DNA from: Sporosarcina gallistercoris
GTDB taxonomy: Bacteria; Bacillota; Bacilli; Bacillales_A; Planococcaceae
Assembly (NCBI RefSeq): GCF_014836415.1
Contig: NZ_JACSQY010000006.1
Coordinates: forward strand, 62,001-126,000
Reading direction: 5' to 3'
DNA: 64,000 bases
Positions 49,972 to 58,754 of the stretch are shown here, one piece after another (within the stretch, counting starts at the first letter, position 1; the number at the start of each line of letters is the position of its first letter). Made by a program: the position numbers and the translations under genes. The notes under the pieces were generated by a model. The model was not told the origin of the DNA and ran no database searches. It saw only the letters and a program-made list of their open reading frames with translations.

Positions 49972-51874
49972 CCTTGTCGTCCGCAGCATGCGGAAAAACT
50001 TGAAACATTACTATTTATACTTTTTTGCTCTGATTTTAAGTGTTGTGCTCTATTTTGTCTTTGCATCGCTGCAGCATGACACAACCGTGATGGAACGAAC
50101 GGCGTCTTCTTTTAACATGTCAACGTCTTTCAAAGTAGCTGGGATTTTATTGCTGTTCATCTCGGGTGTATTTGTTCTCTATGCGAACTCAATCTTTCTG
50201 AAACGGAGAAGTCGGGAAGTAGGTCTTTATCAGCTGATCGGGTTATCCAAATTCAACGTAACCCGGATGCTGGTGACAGAGAATTTTTTGCTCGGAACAG
50301 GCGCACTTGCAATCGGAGTCGGCGTGGGCTTGCTCGTTTCTAGAGTGTTCTTACTTCTATTGATGAAACTTGTAGGAATAGACGGTGTATTGACGTTGTC
50401 GTTTTCAGTAGCTGCAATTCTGCAAACAGTAGTCGTGTTTGTCGTTCTTCTAGCGCTAACTTCTCTGCAAATGGCAATTACGGTTAAACGCAGTACATTG
50501 CTTGAACTGTTCAAAGTGGACCAGTCAGGAGAACGCATTAAAAGTGCGAAACCTTTTGTTTCTGCAGTACTAGGAATTTTAGGCATTCTCTTAATTGGAT
50601 TCGGTTATTGGCTATCGGGGCATATGCTCAACAGTTTGCTGTTTTTCAATATGATCGCCGTGCTGGTTTCAGTTATTCTCGGGACGTATCTGCTGTTTCG
50701 AGTTACGATTGGATGGGTACTTTACCAAATTCGAAGCTCTAAAAACGGTCATCTAGGCCTGTCAAATAGCTTATCTTTAGCGCCATTAATGCACCGGATA
50801 AAAGCGAATGCGAATTCACTGACCATCATTACTGTGTTATCTGCAATGACGCTGACAATGCTTGCGGCTGCGTATTCAACCTACTATTCATCGGGAAAAG
50901 AAAATCGGCTGATGCAGCCATTTGATTATATGATTGTAGGAGATACACCTGCGGCTGATCAGTTCCTGAGAATGCTTGACAAGGCGAATATTTCATATCA
51001 TGAATCTGACATCGAGGGACTTCAAGTAGTTAGTGAGTATGAGAAAGAACTGAATCCGATGCTCCATTACACGGACGTGGAGATCCGTCTCGTAAGCGAG
51101 AGCCAATTGCGTGAAGCTGGTCTGCCCATTGAAGTGAAAGACCGAAACTCAGGCATTTTAATGGATAGTTCCATCTATTGGATGCTGAAATCTGTGGATG
51201 TTCCAGTAAACCTGATACTTGAACCTGAAGGGCTGAACAAGACTGTTTCCATCGAACGATTTGCAGAAGGAAATGCATTTAATAGTGTCGATTTTGCGTC
51301 AACACTTGTCGTGAAAGATGAGCTATTCCAGGCAATTAATTCTGGTTACGCAGATCAAGATGGAACGGCCCGGACTCATACTTCAGCCATCAATTTACAA
51401 AATAAAGAACAACTTGAAGAAGCGACGGGCCTTTACAATGAAATCGAAAGTTCTGGGAAAAGATTCGATTACTATACACAATACCAAATCGCGCTACAAT
51501 CCAGCGGAATGCTAATCTTCATAGCTGGATTCCTTGGCCTCGTGTTCCTTATCTCGACGGGAAGTATTCTCTACTTCAAGCAGATGACAGAAGCTGAACA
51601 AGAGAAAGCAAGTTACACAACGTTGCGCCAGCTAGGATTCAGTGTTCAAGAAATTATGAAAGGCGTTGTGAAGAAGCAAGTATTCGTATTCGGACTGCCC
51701 CTTGCAATTGGATTGCTGCATTCGATTTTTGCATTGAAATCCGCTTCGTTCCTTTTCATGAGCGATGTTACGGTACCTACCGTTATTGCCATGGCCGTCT
51801 ATATTGCCATCTATTTAGTGTTTGCGTTCTTGACGATCGGATATTATCGGAAAACGATCCAAGCTGCGTTATAA
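49958..51874 (+). CDS. BceB-like ABC transporter permease
   Basis: A 638-residue permease with ten membrane helices in the arrangement typical of BceB: four or so at the N-terminus (beginning [20 protein letters not shown]), a pair of FtsX-type cores, a large extracellular domain of roughly 200 residues (about residues 320-500, between the seventh and eighth helices) that binds the peptide target, and a C-terminal helical block ([20 protein letters not shown]). The start is most likely TTG 49958, since GGGGGTGA lies just upstream; TTG 49943 and GTG 49949 are alternatives. It overlaps the ATPase gene. A terminator follows. Confidence 0.9.
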   Translation: MTLFDLVVRSMRKNLKHYYLYFFALILSVVLYFVFASLQHDTTVMERTASSFNMSTSFKVAGILLLFISGVFVLYANSIFLKRRSREVGLYQLIGLSKFNVTRMLVTENFLLGTGALAIGVGVGLLVSRVFLLLLMKLVGIDGVLTLSFSVAAILQTVVVFVVLLALTSLQMAITVKRSTLLELFKVDQSGERIKSAKPFVSAVLGILGILLIGFGYWLSGHMLNSLLFFNMIAVLVSVILGTYLLFRVTIGWVLYQIRSSKNGHLGLSNSLSLAPLMHRIKANANSLTIITVLSAMTLTMLAAAYSTYYSSGKENRLMQPFDYMIVGDTPAADQFLRMLDKANISYHESDIEGLQVVSEYEKELNPMLHYTDVEIRLVSESQLREAGLPIEVKDRNSGILMDSSIYWMLKSVDVPVNLILEPEGLNKTVSIERFAEGNAFNSVDFASTLVVKDELFQAINSGYADQDGTARTHTSAINLQNKEQLEEATGLYNEIESSGKRFDYYTQYQIALQSSGMLIFIAGFLGLVFLISTGSILYFKQMTEAEQEKASYTTLRQLGFSVQEIMKGVVKKQVFVFGLPLAIGLLHSIFALKSASFLFMSDVTVPTVIAMAVYIAIYLVFAFLTIGYYRKTIQAAL

Positions 51875-51885
51875 TGAAGGTATCC

Positions 51886-51924
51886 GGAGCGTCCGCTATT
51901 CAGCATGAGTAGCGGGCGCTTTTC
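51886..51924 (+). terminator. Terminator of the Bce-like operon
   Basis: GAGCGTCCGCTA pairs with TAGCGGGCGCTTTT across an 11-base loop (one mismatch), with a T run. Confidence 0.8.
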
Positions 51925-51941
51925 AGAAGGGGGAACTACAT

Positions 51942-52340
51942 ATGAGAGGATTGCTTCATCACATCGAATTCTATGTATCTGACCTGCAGCGCTCAGTGGA
52001 GTTTTGGGGATGGCTGCTCGGGGAACTCGGATATACGTTGTACCAAGACTGGCCAGAAGGGAAGAGTTGGAAGCTGGGGGAGACGTATCTCGTATTCGTC
52101 CAAACGGAAGAACGTTTTCTGGATGTGCCCTATCACCGCTGTCGAACTGGTCTGAATCACTTGGCGTTCCATGCGGAGTCCAGGGAACATGTGGATTCAC
52201 TGACTAGTCAATTGAAGGAGCATAACGTACGAATCCTTTATCCTGACATGCATCCTTACGCAGGTGGAGAATCCCATTACGCTGTCTATTTTGAAGATCC
52301 GGATCGAATGAAAGTGGAAATAGTTGCTCCAAACGAATAA
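51942..52340 (+). CDS. VOC-family protein (glyoxalase fold)
   Basis: A 132-residue vicinal-oxygen-chelate protein. The metal-ligating positions are visible: LLHHIEFYVSDLQRSVEFW (His near the start), the strand pair TYLVFVQTEE, then LNHLAFHAESREHVDS (second His) and the end HYAVYFEDPDRMKVEIVA (Glu). Families with this fold include glyoxalases, dioxygenases and antibiotic-resistance proteins; the reaction here is unknown. AAGGGGGAAC precedes ATG 51942. It stands directly after the Bce-type operon terminator. Confidence 0.87.
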   Translation: MRGLLHHIEFYVSDLQRSVEFWGWLLGELGYTLYQDWPEGKSWKLGETYLVFVQTEERFLDVPYHRCRTGLNHLAFHAESREHVDSLTSQLKEHNVRILYPDMHPYAGGESHYAVYFEDPDRMKVEIVAPNE

Positions 52341-52356
52341 GTCAGGAGGGGATGCA

Positions 52357-53046
52357 GTGCGCAATCTGTTAGCAATAGGCATAGCTGTTTTTCTGCTGTC
52401 TTCATGTGTGCCTGATGAGCAAGACGGGAATACGGAAACAAGACGAGGAGGAGATTTGATGACGACTGAACTATTGGAAGCTGCCAGTCAGCAAGATACA
52501 GAGAAAGTGAAGGAACTGATTGAACAGCATGCAGATTTGAACATACAAGACAGCGAGGGACGAACAGCGCTAATGATTGCGACGTACAATCATGACCCTC
52601 ATACAGCGAAAGCATTGATTGACGCGGGAGCGGATCTGAATATCCAAGACAACATGCAGAACAACTGCTTCCTCTATTCTGGAGCGGAAGGCTATTTGGA
52701 TATTTTACGATTTGCGATTGAAGGGGGAGCGGACACAACCATTACGAACCGGTATGGGGGAACTGCACTCATTCCAGCTGCGGAGCGTGGACATGTCGAA
52801 GTCGTGGAAGAGTTGTTGAACGAAACGGACGTTGACGTGAACCATGTGAATCGACTCGGATGGACCGCGCTTATGGAAGCGGTGATTTTGAGCGATGGTG
52901 GCGTACAGCATCAAGAGATTATCAAGATTCTGCTAAACCATGGAGCAGATCAGTCGATTACGGACAAGGATGGCGTGACTCCATTGCAGCATGCGAAGGA
53001 CAAAGGCTATTTGGAAATCGTGGATATTTTGGAGTCAGCCCAATAA
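52357..53046 (+). CDS. Ankyrin-repeat lipoprotein (possible second start)
   Basis: A 229-residue protein with a lipoprotein signal (VFLLSSC) followed by a short linker and about five ankyrin repeats from residue 36 on (examples: AASQQDTEKVKELIEQHADL, GRTALMIATYNHDP, GGTALIPAAERGHVEVVEEL, GVTPLQHAKDKGYLEIVDIL). The first start is GTG 52357 with AGGAGGGG upstream. A second ATG at 52459 has an even better ribosome site (GAGGAGGAG) and would give a cytosolic protein without the signal. Ankyrin repeats mediate protein contacts; the partner is unknown. Single gene with a terminator after it. Confidence 0.8.
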   Translation: MRNLLAIGIAVFLLSSCVPDEQDGNTETRRGGDLMTTELLEAASQQDTEKVKELIEQHADLNIQDSEGRTALMIATYNHDPHTAKALIDAGADLNIQDNMQNNCFLYSGAEGYLDILRFAIEGGADTTITNRYGGTALIPAAERGHVEVVEELLNETDVDVNHVNRLGWTALMEAVILSDGGVQHQEIIKILLNHGADQSITDKDGVTPLQHAKDKGYLEIVDILESAQ

Positions 53047-53056
53047 TAGATTCGCC

Positions 53057-53097
53057 AACCCGTTGCTCCTTGGCATTTCAGGAGGAGCGGGTTTTTA
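53057..53097 (+). terminator. Rho-independent terminator
   Basis: AACCCG pairs with CGGGTT and the inner CTCCT with AGGAG, followed by TTTTTA. It lies 11 bases after the ankyrin gene. Confidence 0.75.
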
Positions 53098-53162
53098 CGT
53101 TCATTGCGAATAGTGCTTCTGCAAAAAAATCACGATCCTCTATCATTCATGTCTATTCTTAT

Positions 53163-53276
53163 TTGTAATAAATGTTACAATTGAGTGAGAGATACGTGCA
53201 ACCACTTGAACTCTCATTTTCAGATGGGTGCCCATGGAGGGATAGACCATGCCATGCTCAGCAAGGCTTCCATGGA
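53163..53276. other. Non-coding region with dyads upstream of the 52-codon gene
   Basis: TTGTAA and TTACAA form an 18-base dyad (53163-53180). Further down, ATGGGTGCCCAT is a palindrome, and CCATGGA pairs with TCCATGG over about 40 bases. This could be a small structured RNA or an operator cluster. No gene is seen in 53098-53368. Confidence 0.35.
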
Positions 53277-53368
53277 TAAACAACAATAATTGGGCGATTT
53301 CTAACGGGTGTCTTCAAGGAACGAGCAAAATAGAATATCTATAAAGACAAGAAAAGGAGGCGGATAAA

Positions 53369-53527
53369 GTGGGGAAATATCAATTGGATTACAAAGGATT
53401 GAAGGCTGTGTCGAAGTATCATGAAAAACGCAAGCCCGAAGTTTTCGATAAAAAGCAGCAACTGGAGAAAATCAGGATGGAGTATTTAGAAAGAAAGCAA
53501 AAACGAACAGATCAATCCCCTGAATGA
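53369..53527 (+). CDS. Small basic protein, 52 residues
   Basis: A short gene with a strong ribosome site (AAAAGGAGG, eight bases before GTG 53369) coding for a 52-residue, lysine- and glutamine-rich, probably helical protein: GKYQLDYKGLKAVSKYHEKR, then KKQQLEKIRMEYLERKQKR. Bases and codons look like those of real genes and the frame is closed by TGA 53525-53527. I recall similar short proteins in Planococcaceae, but no function is known. It is followed by a membrane protein gene about 90 bases downstream. Confidence 0.6.
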   Translation: MGKYQLDYKGLKAVSKYHEKRKPEVFDKKQQLEKIRMEYLERKQKRTDQSPE

Positions 53528-53620
53528 CAATCGGATCTTTATGAACGTGTAATTTTGAAAGTTTGTGCATAATGGTATTCTGGAACTAAACGTGTTCATC
53601 GTATTATGGGGGTTCGAACC

Positions 53621-54271
53621 ATGGGGTCTTATTTACTCAAGCTGCCGTTTTGCCTATCCATCAGCTCACTTCTATTTACATATATCGTATACCTTTTTCA
53701 ATTATTCACTTTTGGGGATGCCCATATGGGGTGGTTACTCATCAGTGTCTTGATGAGTTCCGCACTCCTTTTCAGCTCAACGCATCCCGAAAATCGGATG
53801 CATCGGCGCTGTGTAAAGAATATCCTTCTGGTGATTCATGCAATGCTTGCCGGCTATGGCACGTTTCTTGCACTTGGTATGCCGCGACCTTATTCATCTA
53901 TTCTGTCGAATGCCGGTCTATTGTTATTGTTGGGAATCGTCGCTGGGATCTATCAAACAAGTCTGATTCCTAAACGGGCAGCCAGCGTAAACGTGCTGCA
54001 CGCTCTCAATATTACAATTGGCATCGTTTTAGCAATCGGTACGTGGTACTTCGTCTATCTGTTCTATTTGTATAGTGAAGATGGAAACGGTGATCTATGG
54101 AAACTATTCGTACCTTTCGTGTTCTATGGAATTGCCTATATCGTTCAAATGAAGGTAATGGGAACACAGCAAAAAAGAATTGCGTATAGTGTTGCGGTCA
54201 TTCAGCTCGTGATACCTATTGTGCTTTTGCAAATATGGAAGGCGCTCGCTGCTGGGGAGGGAATGCTGTGA
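53621..54271 (+). CDS. Six-helix membrane protein, unknown function
   Basis: A 216-residue very hydrophobic protein with about seven helices; polar signatures are few (SSTHPENRMHRRC after the second or third helix, and YLYSEDGNGDLWKLF before the sixth). The start chosen is ATG 53621, for which GGGGGT is suitably placed; the ATG at 53606 has no ribosome site. It overlaps the next gene by four bases (GTGA), so the two are cotranscribed and probably act together. I do not recognise a family. Confidence 0.65.
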   Translation: MGSYLLKLPFCLSISSLLFTYIVYLFQLFTFGDAHMGWLLISVLMSSALLFSSTHPENRMHRRCVKNILLVIHAMLAGYGTFLALGMPRPYSSILSNAGLLLLLGIVAGIYQTSLIPKRAASVNVLHALNITIGIVLAIGTWYFVYLFYLYSEDGNGDLWKLFVPFVFYGIAYIVQMKVMGTQQKRIAYSVAVIQLVIPIVLLQIWKALAAGEGML

Positions 54272-55293
54272 GGAAAACCATTTTGTTCGCAGGTGTCATT
54301 GTACTCGTTACAGGGGCCTGTTTGCTGCTTGGCTTCACGTATAGTATTCCAGACGAAGAAAAACAGCAAGGACTGAATGGCCTGTTTGACGTTTCGAAAC
54401 AAGGGGAGATTGCGTATGTCCAATACGAAAAAGGGCAACCGACAGTGTACGTGAAATCGGATCGCGTTAGGCAAGTCGTCCAGCTTTCTGCGGACCAATC
54501 CATCTTAGATCTCACAATCATGCCTGATAGGAAAACGGTCCTCTATGTAACTTCGGACAAAGAGCTGAACGAAGACAGCAACAGCGCACTCCATCAAGTG
54601 AATATCGAAACAGGTGAGGATGAAGTTCTTTTTACTAGAGAGGCAATCGTAATGGAAATCGTCATTGATCCGAAAGATGAAAACCAGCTATTTTATATCC
54701 AAGCAGACCGATTCTCTCCCTATTCACCTGGAGCAAGTTTGTATCCATACGACTTCGACGTACATAGCTACCAATTGAAGAGCGGCGAGCATCAGCAGCA
54801 TACGGACCTGAACAAATACAGTATGGCATCCCTCCAAGTATCCAGTGAAGACGACTCGATTTATATTCAAATGGATGACGATGCAGATAGTGAAACAGAA
54901 GACCAATTCTTGGAAACAAAGGGGCGCGTTTTTAAAATCCCCGTAGCCAATCCGGATCGGCAAATGGTCATCAGTATTCCAGAAGACACCCAGGATCTAT
55001 ATGATTTTGTACTTATTCCTGACCGTTCTGAACTTGTTTATCAAGCCGTAGCAGGGACTGATTCAGAAGGCACCTATGAATACGAATTGTTTTCGTATAA
55101 TTGGGATTCACAAAGTATTGACCAGCTAACAGAACTGCACGCTTATGCGGGTTACCCCATCTATGGAGCAGACGGTAAAGTCTATTTCATGGTCGATCAA
55201 CAGTTTGGAGAAAGACGTCCGGATCATGCTTTGTATAAGATGAATCCTGATGGAAGTGATGTGGAAGAGATTTCGCTTGAAGAGTCGCAATAA
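54268..55293 (+). CDS. Membrane-anchored beta-propeller-like protein
   Basis: A 341-residue protein with one N-terminal helix (about residues 4-24; the ACLLL segment with a cysteine is not a convincing lipobox) and an extracellular region that looks like a TolB/WD40-type propeller: repeated blocks such as LDLTIMPDRKTVLYVTSDKE, IVIDPKDENQLFYIQ, FVLIPDRSELVYQAVAGTDS and YPIYGADGKVYFMVDQQ. Acidic stretches such as DDDADSETEDQFLE occur in one loop. GGGGAGGG stands six bases before GTG 54268. It is coupled to the membrane protein upstream; the pair may form an envelope complex of unknown role. A terminator follows. Confidence 0.72.
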   Translation: MRKTILFAGVIVLVTGACLLLGFTYSIPDEEKQQGLNGLFDVSKQGEIAYVQYEKGQPTVYVKSDRVRQVVQLSADQSILDLTIMPDRKTVLYVTSDKELNEDSNSALHQVNIETGEDEVLFTREAIVMEIVIDPKDENQLFYIQADRFSPYSPGASLYPYDFDVHSYQLKSGEHQQHTDLNKYSMASLQVSSEDDSIYIQMDDDADSETEDQFLETKGRVFKIPVANPDRQMVISIPEDTQDLYDFVLIPDRSELVYQAVAGTDSEGTYEYELFSYNWDSQSIDQLTELHAYAGYPIYGADGKVYFMVDQQFGERRPDHALYKMNPDGSDVEEISLEESQ

Positions 55294-55316
55294 GAGTGAA
55301 ATGAGGTCAATAATAA

Positions 55317-55356
55317 AGCAGAGCCCACACGGTTACCACGTGGGTTCTGCTTTTTT
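55317..55356. terminator. Bidirectional terminator
   Basis: AGCAGAGCCCAC pairs with GTGGGTTCTGCT across an 11-base loop, followed by T6. It separates the propeller gene from the converging gene at 55363. Confidence 0.88.
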
Positions 55357-55362
55357 GTGGAG

Positions 55363-55959
55363 TTAGTTGGATTGAACTCTTCCCATATATTCACCTGTTT
55401 CAGGATTATAATAGATCTCTGCTTGCTTGCCGTTGATCAGTCCATCCACGGAGATGAATATATTTTCAGCATCCCTTATTAGACGGTAATGAAAACCATT
55501 GGAAAACGAATCATTCTTAGGACTAGGTTCCAGATGGAATTCCTTGATAGCGGATTTCACGATTAAACTGCTATCGATTTTAATGGAAGAAGGTTTGATC
55601 GTCTTCTCATAGGAGATATCCCCAACCCTATAGCTAATTAACTTACCCTTTTCGATAGCGAAAATTAAACTTTTTTTGGTTTCTGTGAGCGAGATATACC
55701 CTTGCCAATTCCCGCGTTTCCCATCTCTTCCACTCACTTCACCATCATTTACACTATTCATAAAGACGAGTTCAGGATTCGGATCGAAATCCTTCGCTTT
55801 CTCCATACCAATAAAATAAGCATCCAGCAAGGTGATGTCTGTCTTTTCAAAGGCAGAAGGAAAGCATAATCCATGTAAGGATTTATCCGATACTAGCATG
55901 TTATAGCCGATGCATCCTGTAACAACCAGAACAGAAACGATGATTAGTTTCCATTTCAA
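55363..55959 (-). CDS. Putative lipoprotein of unknown function
   Basis: A 198-residue predicted lipoprotein. The signal (MKWKLIIVSVLVVTGC) ends in the lipobox VTGC, so it should be anchored outside the membrane. The mature part holds an N-terminal DITLLDAYFIGMEKAKDF segment, a beta-rich middle (WQGYISLTETKKSLIFAIEKGK) and the end GQAEIYYNPETGEYMGRVQS. I do not recognise a family. The start TTG 55959 is chosen because GAGG lies eight bases upstream; TTG 55965 lies too close to it. Shares a terminator with the gene converging from the other side. Confidence 0.6.
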   Translation of the reverse strand: MKWKLIIVSVLVVTGCIGYNMLVSDKSLHGLCFPSAFEKTDITLLDAYFIGMEKAKDFDPNPELVFMNSVNDGEVSGRDGKRGNWQGYISLTETKKSLIFAIEKGKLISYRVGDISYEKTIKPSSIKIDSSLIVKSAIKEFHLEPSPKNDSFSNGFHYRLIRDAENIFISVDGLINGKQAEIYYNPETGEYMGRVQSN

Positions 55960-56067
55960 CGGCAATTCCTCACTCTCTAAAAGAAGTGATAACCAATGAA
56001 GCTTTAGAGAGCTTATGCTAGATGGAATTGAAATAGAAATTTCATGAAGATACAGAAGCAGGTATTT

Positions 56068-57345
56068 TTAAGTGGATGCCGTATCGAGTCTCTCTTCAGG
56101 ATTCGCACCCGTCACTTGTCGGATGACAGAAGCTCTCAGAAGGATGAACACCGTCAAGATCAGTAATGCACTGGAACTGATGAGTATCCAGGGTGCCGGA
56201 AGAACATCGTACAAAAATCCAAATAGCACCATTCCGAGTGGCATGAGCGCCATTGCCATCGTTTCCAAGATGGAAAATACACGGCCTTTATAGTCGTCGT
56301 CGATCCGTTTCATCATGAACACTTGGATAGGCGTGTTAACGAGTGGCCCTAAGGCTCCGCTGACGAAAGAAAGCGTTAAGTAAAAAGTGAATATGCCGCC
56401 GTATGGCAGGGAAAATAACAGCGGCACTGCGATTAGACCCATCGACAGACCCATTGATGCAATTCCCCATTTGGATACAGACAAAGGTGAGGAAAACGAT
56501 TTGCGTGCTGCAAGATAGATGGACATTAAAAGTATCCCGACCGCCATTCCCCCTTCAATCAGGCCGAAATGAGCGGGAAGTATCTTCAATTTTTCAATGA
56601 GGATGAACGAATAGCCGACTTGGACTGCACCGAACAGGAAGTTGACAAGCAGTGCTACCCAGATCACCGCCATCAATAATGGCTGCAGACGGGCATATGC
56701 TAACCCGGCTTTCATACTGTCGAACATCTTCTCTTTCGGTGTTCCTTCTTCCTTTACTTGACGCTTTGCAAATAAGTTGAAATCCATCGTCGACTCAAGT
56801 ACTACAGCAAGAATTGAAGCACTCGCATATAGGATGAGAAATACCGGCATGGAAACTGCACCATAGAGCAGGCCGCCGACTGCCGGACTGCCAATCGCTG
56901 CAAAAGAGACAGACATTTGGTTCAGTGACATCGCTTTTTGGATCCGCTCTTCATCGACAAGACCTGTGATGGAAGATGTGAAAGCGATGCCTGAAAATGT
57001 GGACGCTAATGATAGGACCACGGTTGTTGCGTAAATGGCAGGCAATGATAATCCATTTGTCAAGCTAATGATAAGGAGGCCAATGATAGCGATGGTTGAG
57101 ACGATCTGAGCAAGAATAACGATCCTTTTTCGAGAATACGTATCCGCAACGTAGCCTGCGAATGGCGCCATCAGGGTGCGAGGCAAGATGCTGCAAATGA
57201 GATTGGCTGCAAAACTCGTGGCAGAACCGGTCAGCTGCAAAATGTAAAAGCTGATGGCAAATGCGTAAATCTGCGCACCGAATGCACTGATCATCTTACT
57301 CGCAGTGAACGTCCACAAGTGATAGGTGGCGCGCTTTAGCTTCAT
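56068..57345 (-). CDS. MFS transporter (drug-efflux-like)
   Basis: A 425-residue major facilitator with 12 helices. AFAGYVADTYSRKRIVILAQ is the helix 2-3 loop motif, and GSALGAL-like turns such as FVSGALGPLVNTPIQVFMMK and DDDYKGRVFSILETMAMAL are typical of the enterobactin/macrolide exporter group (EntS, MefA-like). ATG 57345 is chosen; the upstream extension contains stops of conservation and a GTG buried in a ribosome site. It is divergent from the XRE-TPR regulator gene, and the gap holds two copies of the same 19-base dyad. The exported compound is unknown. Confidence 0.85.
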   Translation of the reverse strand: MKLKRATYHLWTFTASKMISAFGAQIYAFAISFYILQLTGSATSFAANLICSILPRTLMAPFAGYVADTYSRKRIVILAQIVSTIAIIGLLIISLTNGLSLPAIYATTVVLSLASTFSGIAFTSSITGLVDEERIQKAMSLNQMSVSFAAIGSPAVGGLLYGAVSMPVFLILYASASILAVVLESTMDFNLFAKRQVKEEGTPKEKMFDSMKAGLAYARLQPLLMAVIWVALLVNFLFGAVQVGYSFILIEKLKILPAHFGLIEGGMAVGILLMSIYLAARKSFSSPLSVSKWGIASMGLSMGLIAVPLLFSLPYGGIFTFYLTLSFVSGALGPLVNTPIQVFMMKRIDDDYKGRVFSILETMAMALMPLGMVLFGFLYDVLPAPWILISSSALLILTVFILLRASVIRQVTGANPEERLDTAST

Positions 57346-57380
57346 ACCGTTTACATCCGAAATAATCACTCCATTCAGAA

Positions 57381-57399
57381 AGTTTAATGATATTAAACA
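57381..57399. promoter_or_regulatory. Operator dyad, copy 1
   Basis: AGTTTAATGATATTAAACA: arms AGTTTAAT and ATTAAAC with a GAT centre. It lies just upstream of the MFS gene start and is a near copy of the dyad at 57435-57453. Confidence 0.75.
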
Positions 57400-57434
57400 A
57401 AGAATACCACGACCACTCTTCCATTTCAAGAGAA

Positions 57435-57453
57435 AGTTTAATATAATTAAACT
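57435..57453. promoter_or_regulatory. Operator dyad, copy 2, overlapping the regulator -10
   Basis: AGTTTAATATAATTAAACT is a perfect inverted repeat (arms AGTTTAAT/ATTAAACT, centre ATA). It contains TATAAT at 57442-57447, a likely -10 element for the XRE-TPR gene. The two dyads are 54 bases apart, close to five helical turns, which suits one tetramer or two dimers on one DNA face. Confidence 0.8.
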
Positions 57454-57480
57454 GAACGATGAGAGTAGGAGTGAGACGCG

Positions 57481-58698
57481 ATGAAAACATTAGGAGAGCG
57501 GATCCGCATGCTCAGAAAAGAACGTAAAATGACATTGGAATCATGCGCAGGCGAGCAGATGACCAAAGGGATGCTCAGTCTGATAGAAAACAATAAAGCA
57601 AATCCTTCAATGGAGAATCTCAATTACTTAGCGGAGCGGCTTGGGGTCGAAGTTTCTGAACTGCTGGAAGAGGTGAGCGGCAGTGAGCTCGGGTCATTGC
57701 TGGATGAAGCTGAAGTCCTATACAAATCGGATATAGAAGCAAATTATGAGAAAGCGGTAGAGCTCATACGTCCATTCATATCGAAACTGAACCGAGGATA
57801 TGAATCCGCCCGGTTGCTGGAAATTTACAGCCGCCTTTCGTTCCACTTGAAGTATCCGGATTGGAAACCGGCGGAAGAAAAAGCATGCGAACTGTATGAA
57901 GCCCTCAATATCCTCCCTCGGCGGGCGGCACTCGGCATTTTCCGTGCGATGGTTCTGTTCACGGAACACCGGTATGAAGAAGCTCTCACGCGACTGCTGG
58001 AGGAGAAAGCTGAAGTGGAACGCCGGAGTGGCTATATCGATCCTCTGACACGTCTGGATTTATACACCTATGAAGTGATTCTTCGTTTTGCGGTTAACGA
58101 TACAGAACAAGCAACCCGGTTAATGGATGAAGCGATTAGGTATTCGAAAGACAAAACAATTTTCTACCAAGTCGACCAGTTATACAGGATGGCAGCTTAT
58201 CGAGCGGTAATAGACAATGATGAAGACAAACTCAATTATTATGAGCAGAAACTTCTCCAATACGGGGACTTTGCAGAAGATAATCATGCAGTCTGGTACA
58301 CGAAACTGATTCGTATCCATCAGTTGAATTCGTTCCATCAAGACTATGAAACGGCACTTGTAAAGCTAGCAAAACTGACGGGGCCGATGCCGGAACATGA
58401 ATTTTTCCCGAATTTCTTTGCACTGGAGCGCGGAAAGGCCCTCTACGGAGTGGGCCGCTATAGGGATGCAATGCATTTGTTGCAACAAGTTGCAATCAGT
58501 GAGCATGTGCACCATCCTTTCGATCTTTCCATTTACTATGAAAAGGATGCCTACGCTGCATTGTGTGCAGAGCAGCTTGGTGAAGTAGCACACGCGCGCG
58601 AGCTTGCAGAACGTGCAGTTTCCAATATGACGCAGATGCCAGAGTCACCGTATACACAGTTTGTCAGGGAGACTGCTAAACATATAGCAGCACAATAA
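57481..58698 (+). CDS. XRE-family regulator with TPR-like C-terminus
   Basis: A 405-residue regulator. Residues about 4-60 form an XRE helix-turn-helix (LGERIRMLRKERKMTLESCA, then TKGMLSLIENNKANPSMENL). The rest is a series of helical TPR-like repeats (for example EVILRFAVNDTEQATRLMDE and EDAYAAL-like DAYAALCAEQLGEVAHAREL). This layout is shared with peptide-sensing regulators of the PlcR/Rgg type, though no small peptide gene is seen next to it. GAGTAGGAGTGAGACGCG precedes ATG 57481. Divergent from the MFS gene; both are probably controlled by its own product through the two dyads. Confidence 0.85.
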   Translation: MKTLGERIRMLRKERKMTLESCAGEQMTKGMLSLIENNKANPSMENLNYLAERLGVEVSELLEEVSGSELGSLLDEAEVLYKSDIEANYEKAVELIRPFISKLNRGYESARLLEIYSRLSFHLKYPDWKPAEEKACELYEALNILPRRAALGIFRAMVLFTEHRYEEALTRLLEEKAEVERRSGYIDPLTRLDLYTYEVILRFAVNDTEQATRLMDEAIRYSKDKTIFYQVDQLYRMAAYRAVIDNDEDKLNYYEQKLLQYGDFAEDNHAVWYTKLIRIHQLNSFHQDYETALVKLAKLTGPMPEHEFFPNFFALERGKALYGVGRYRDAMHLLQQVAISEHVHHPFDLSIYYEKDAYAALCAEQLGEVAHARELAERAVSNMTQMPESPYTQFVRETAKHIAAQ

Positions 58699-58704
58699 GT
58701 GCGA

Positions 58705-58742
58705 AAAAAGAGAATGCATCGACTGTCGATGCATTCTCTTTG
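58705..58742. terminator. Bidirectional terminator
   Basis: AAAGAGAATGCATCGA pairs perfectly with TCGATGCATTCTCTTT across a short loop. It separates the regulator from the converging nitroreductase gene. Confidence 0.9.
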
Positions 58743-58754
58743 GTGAGTCTGGAT

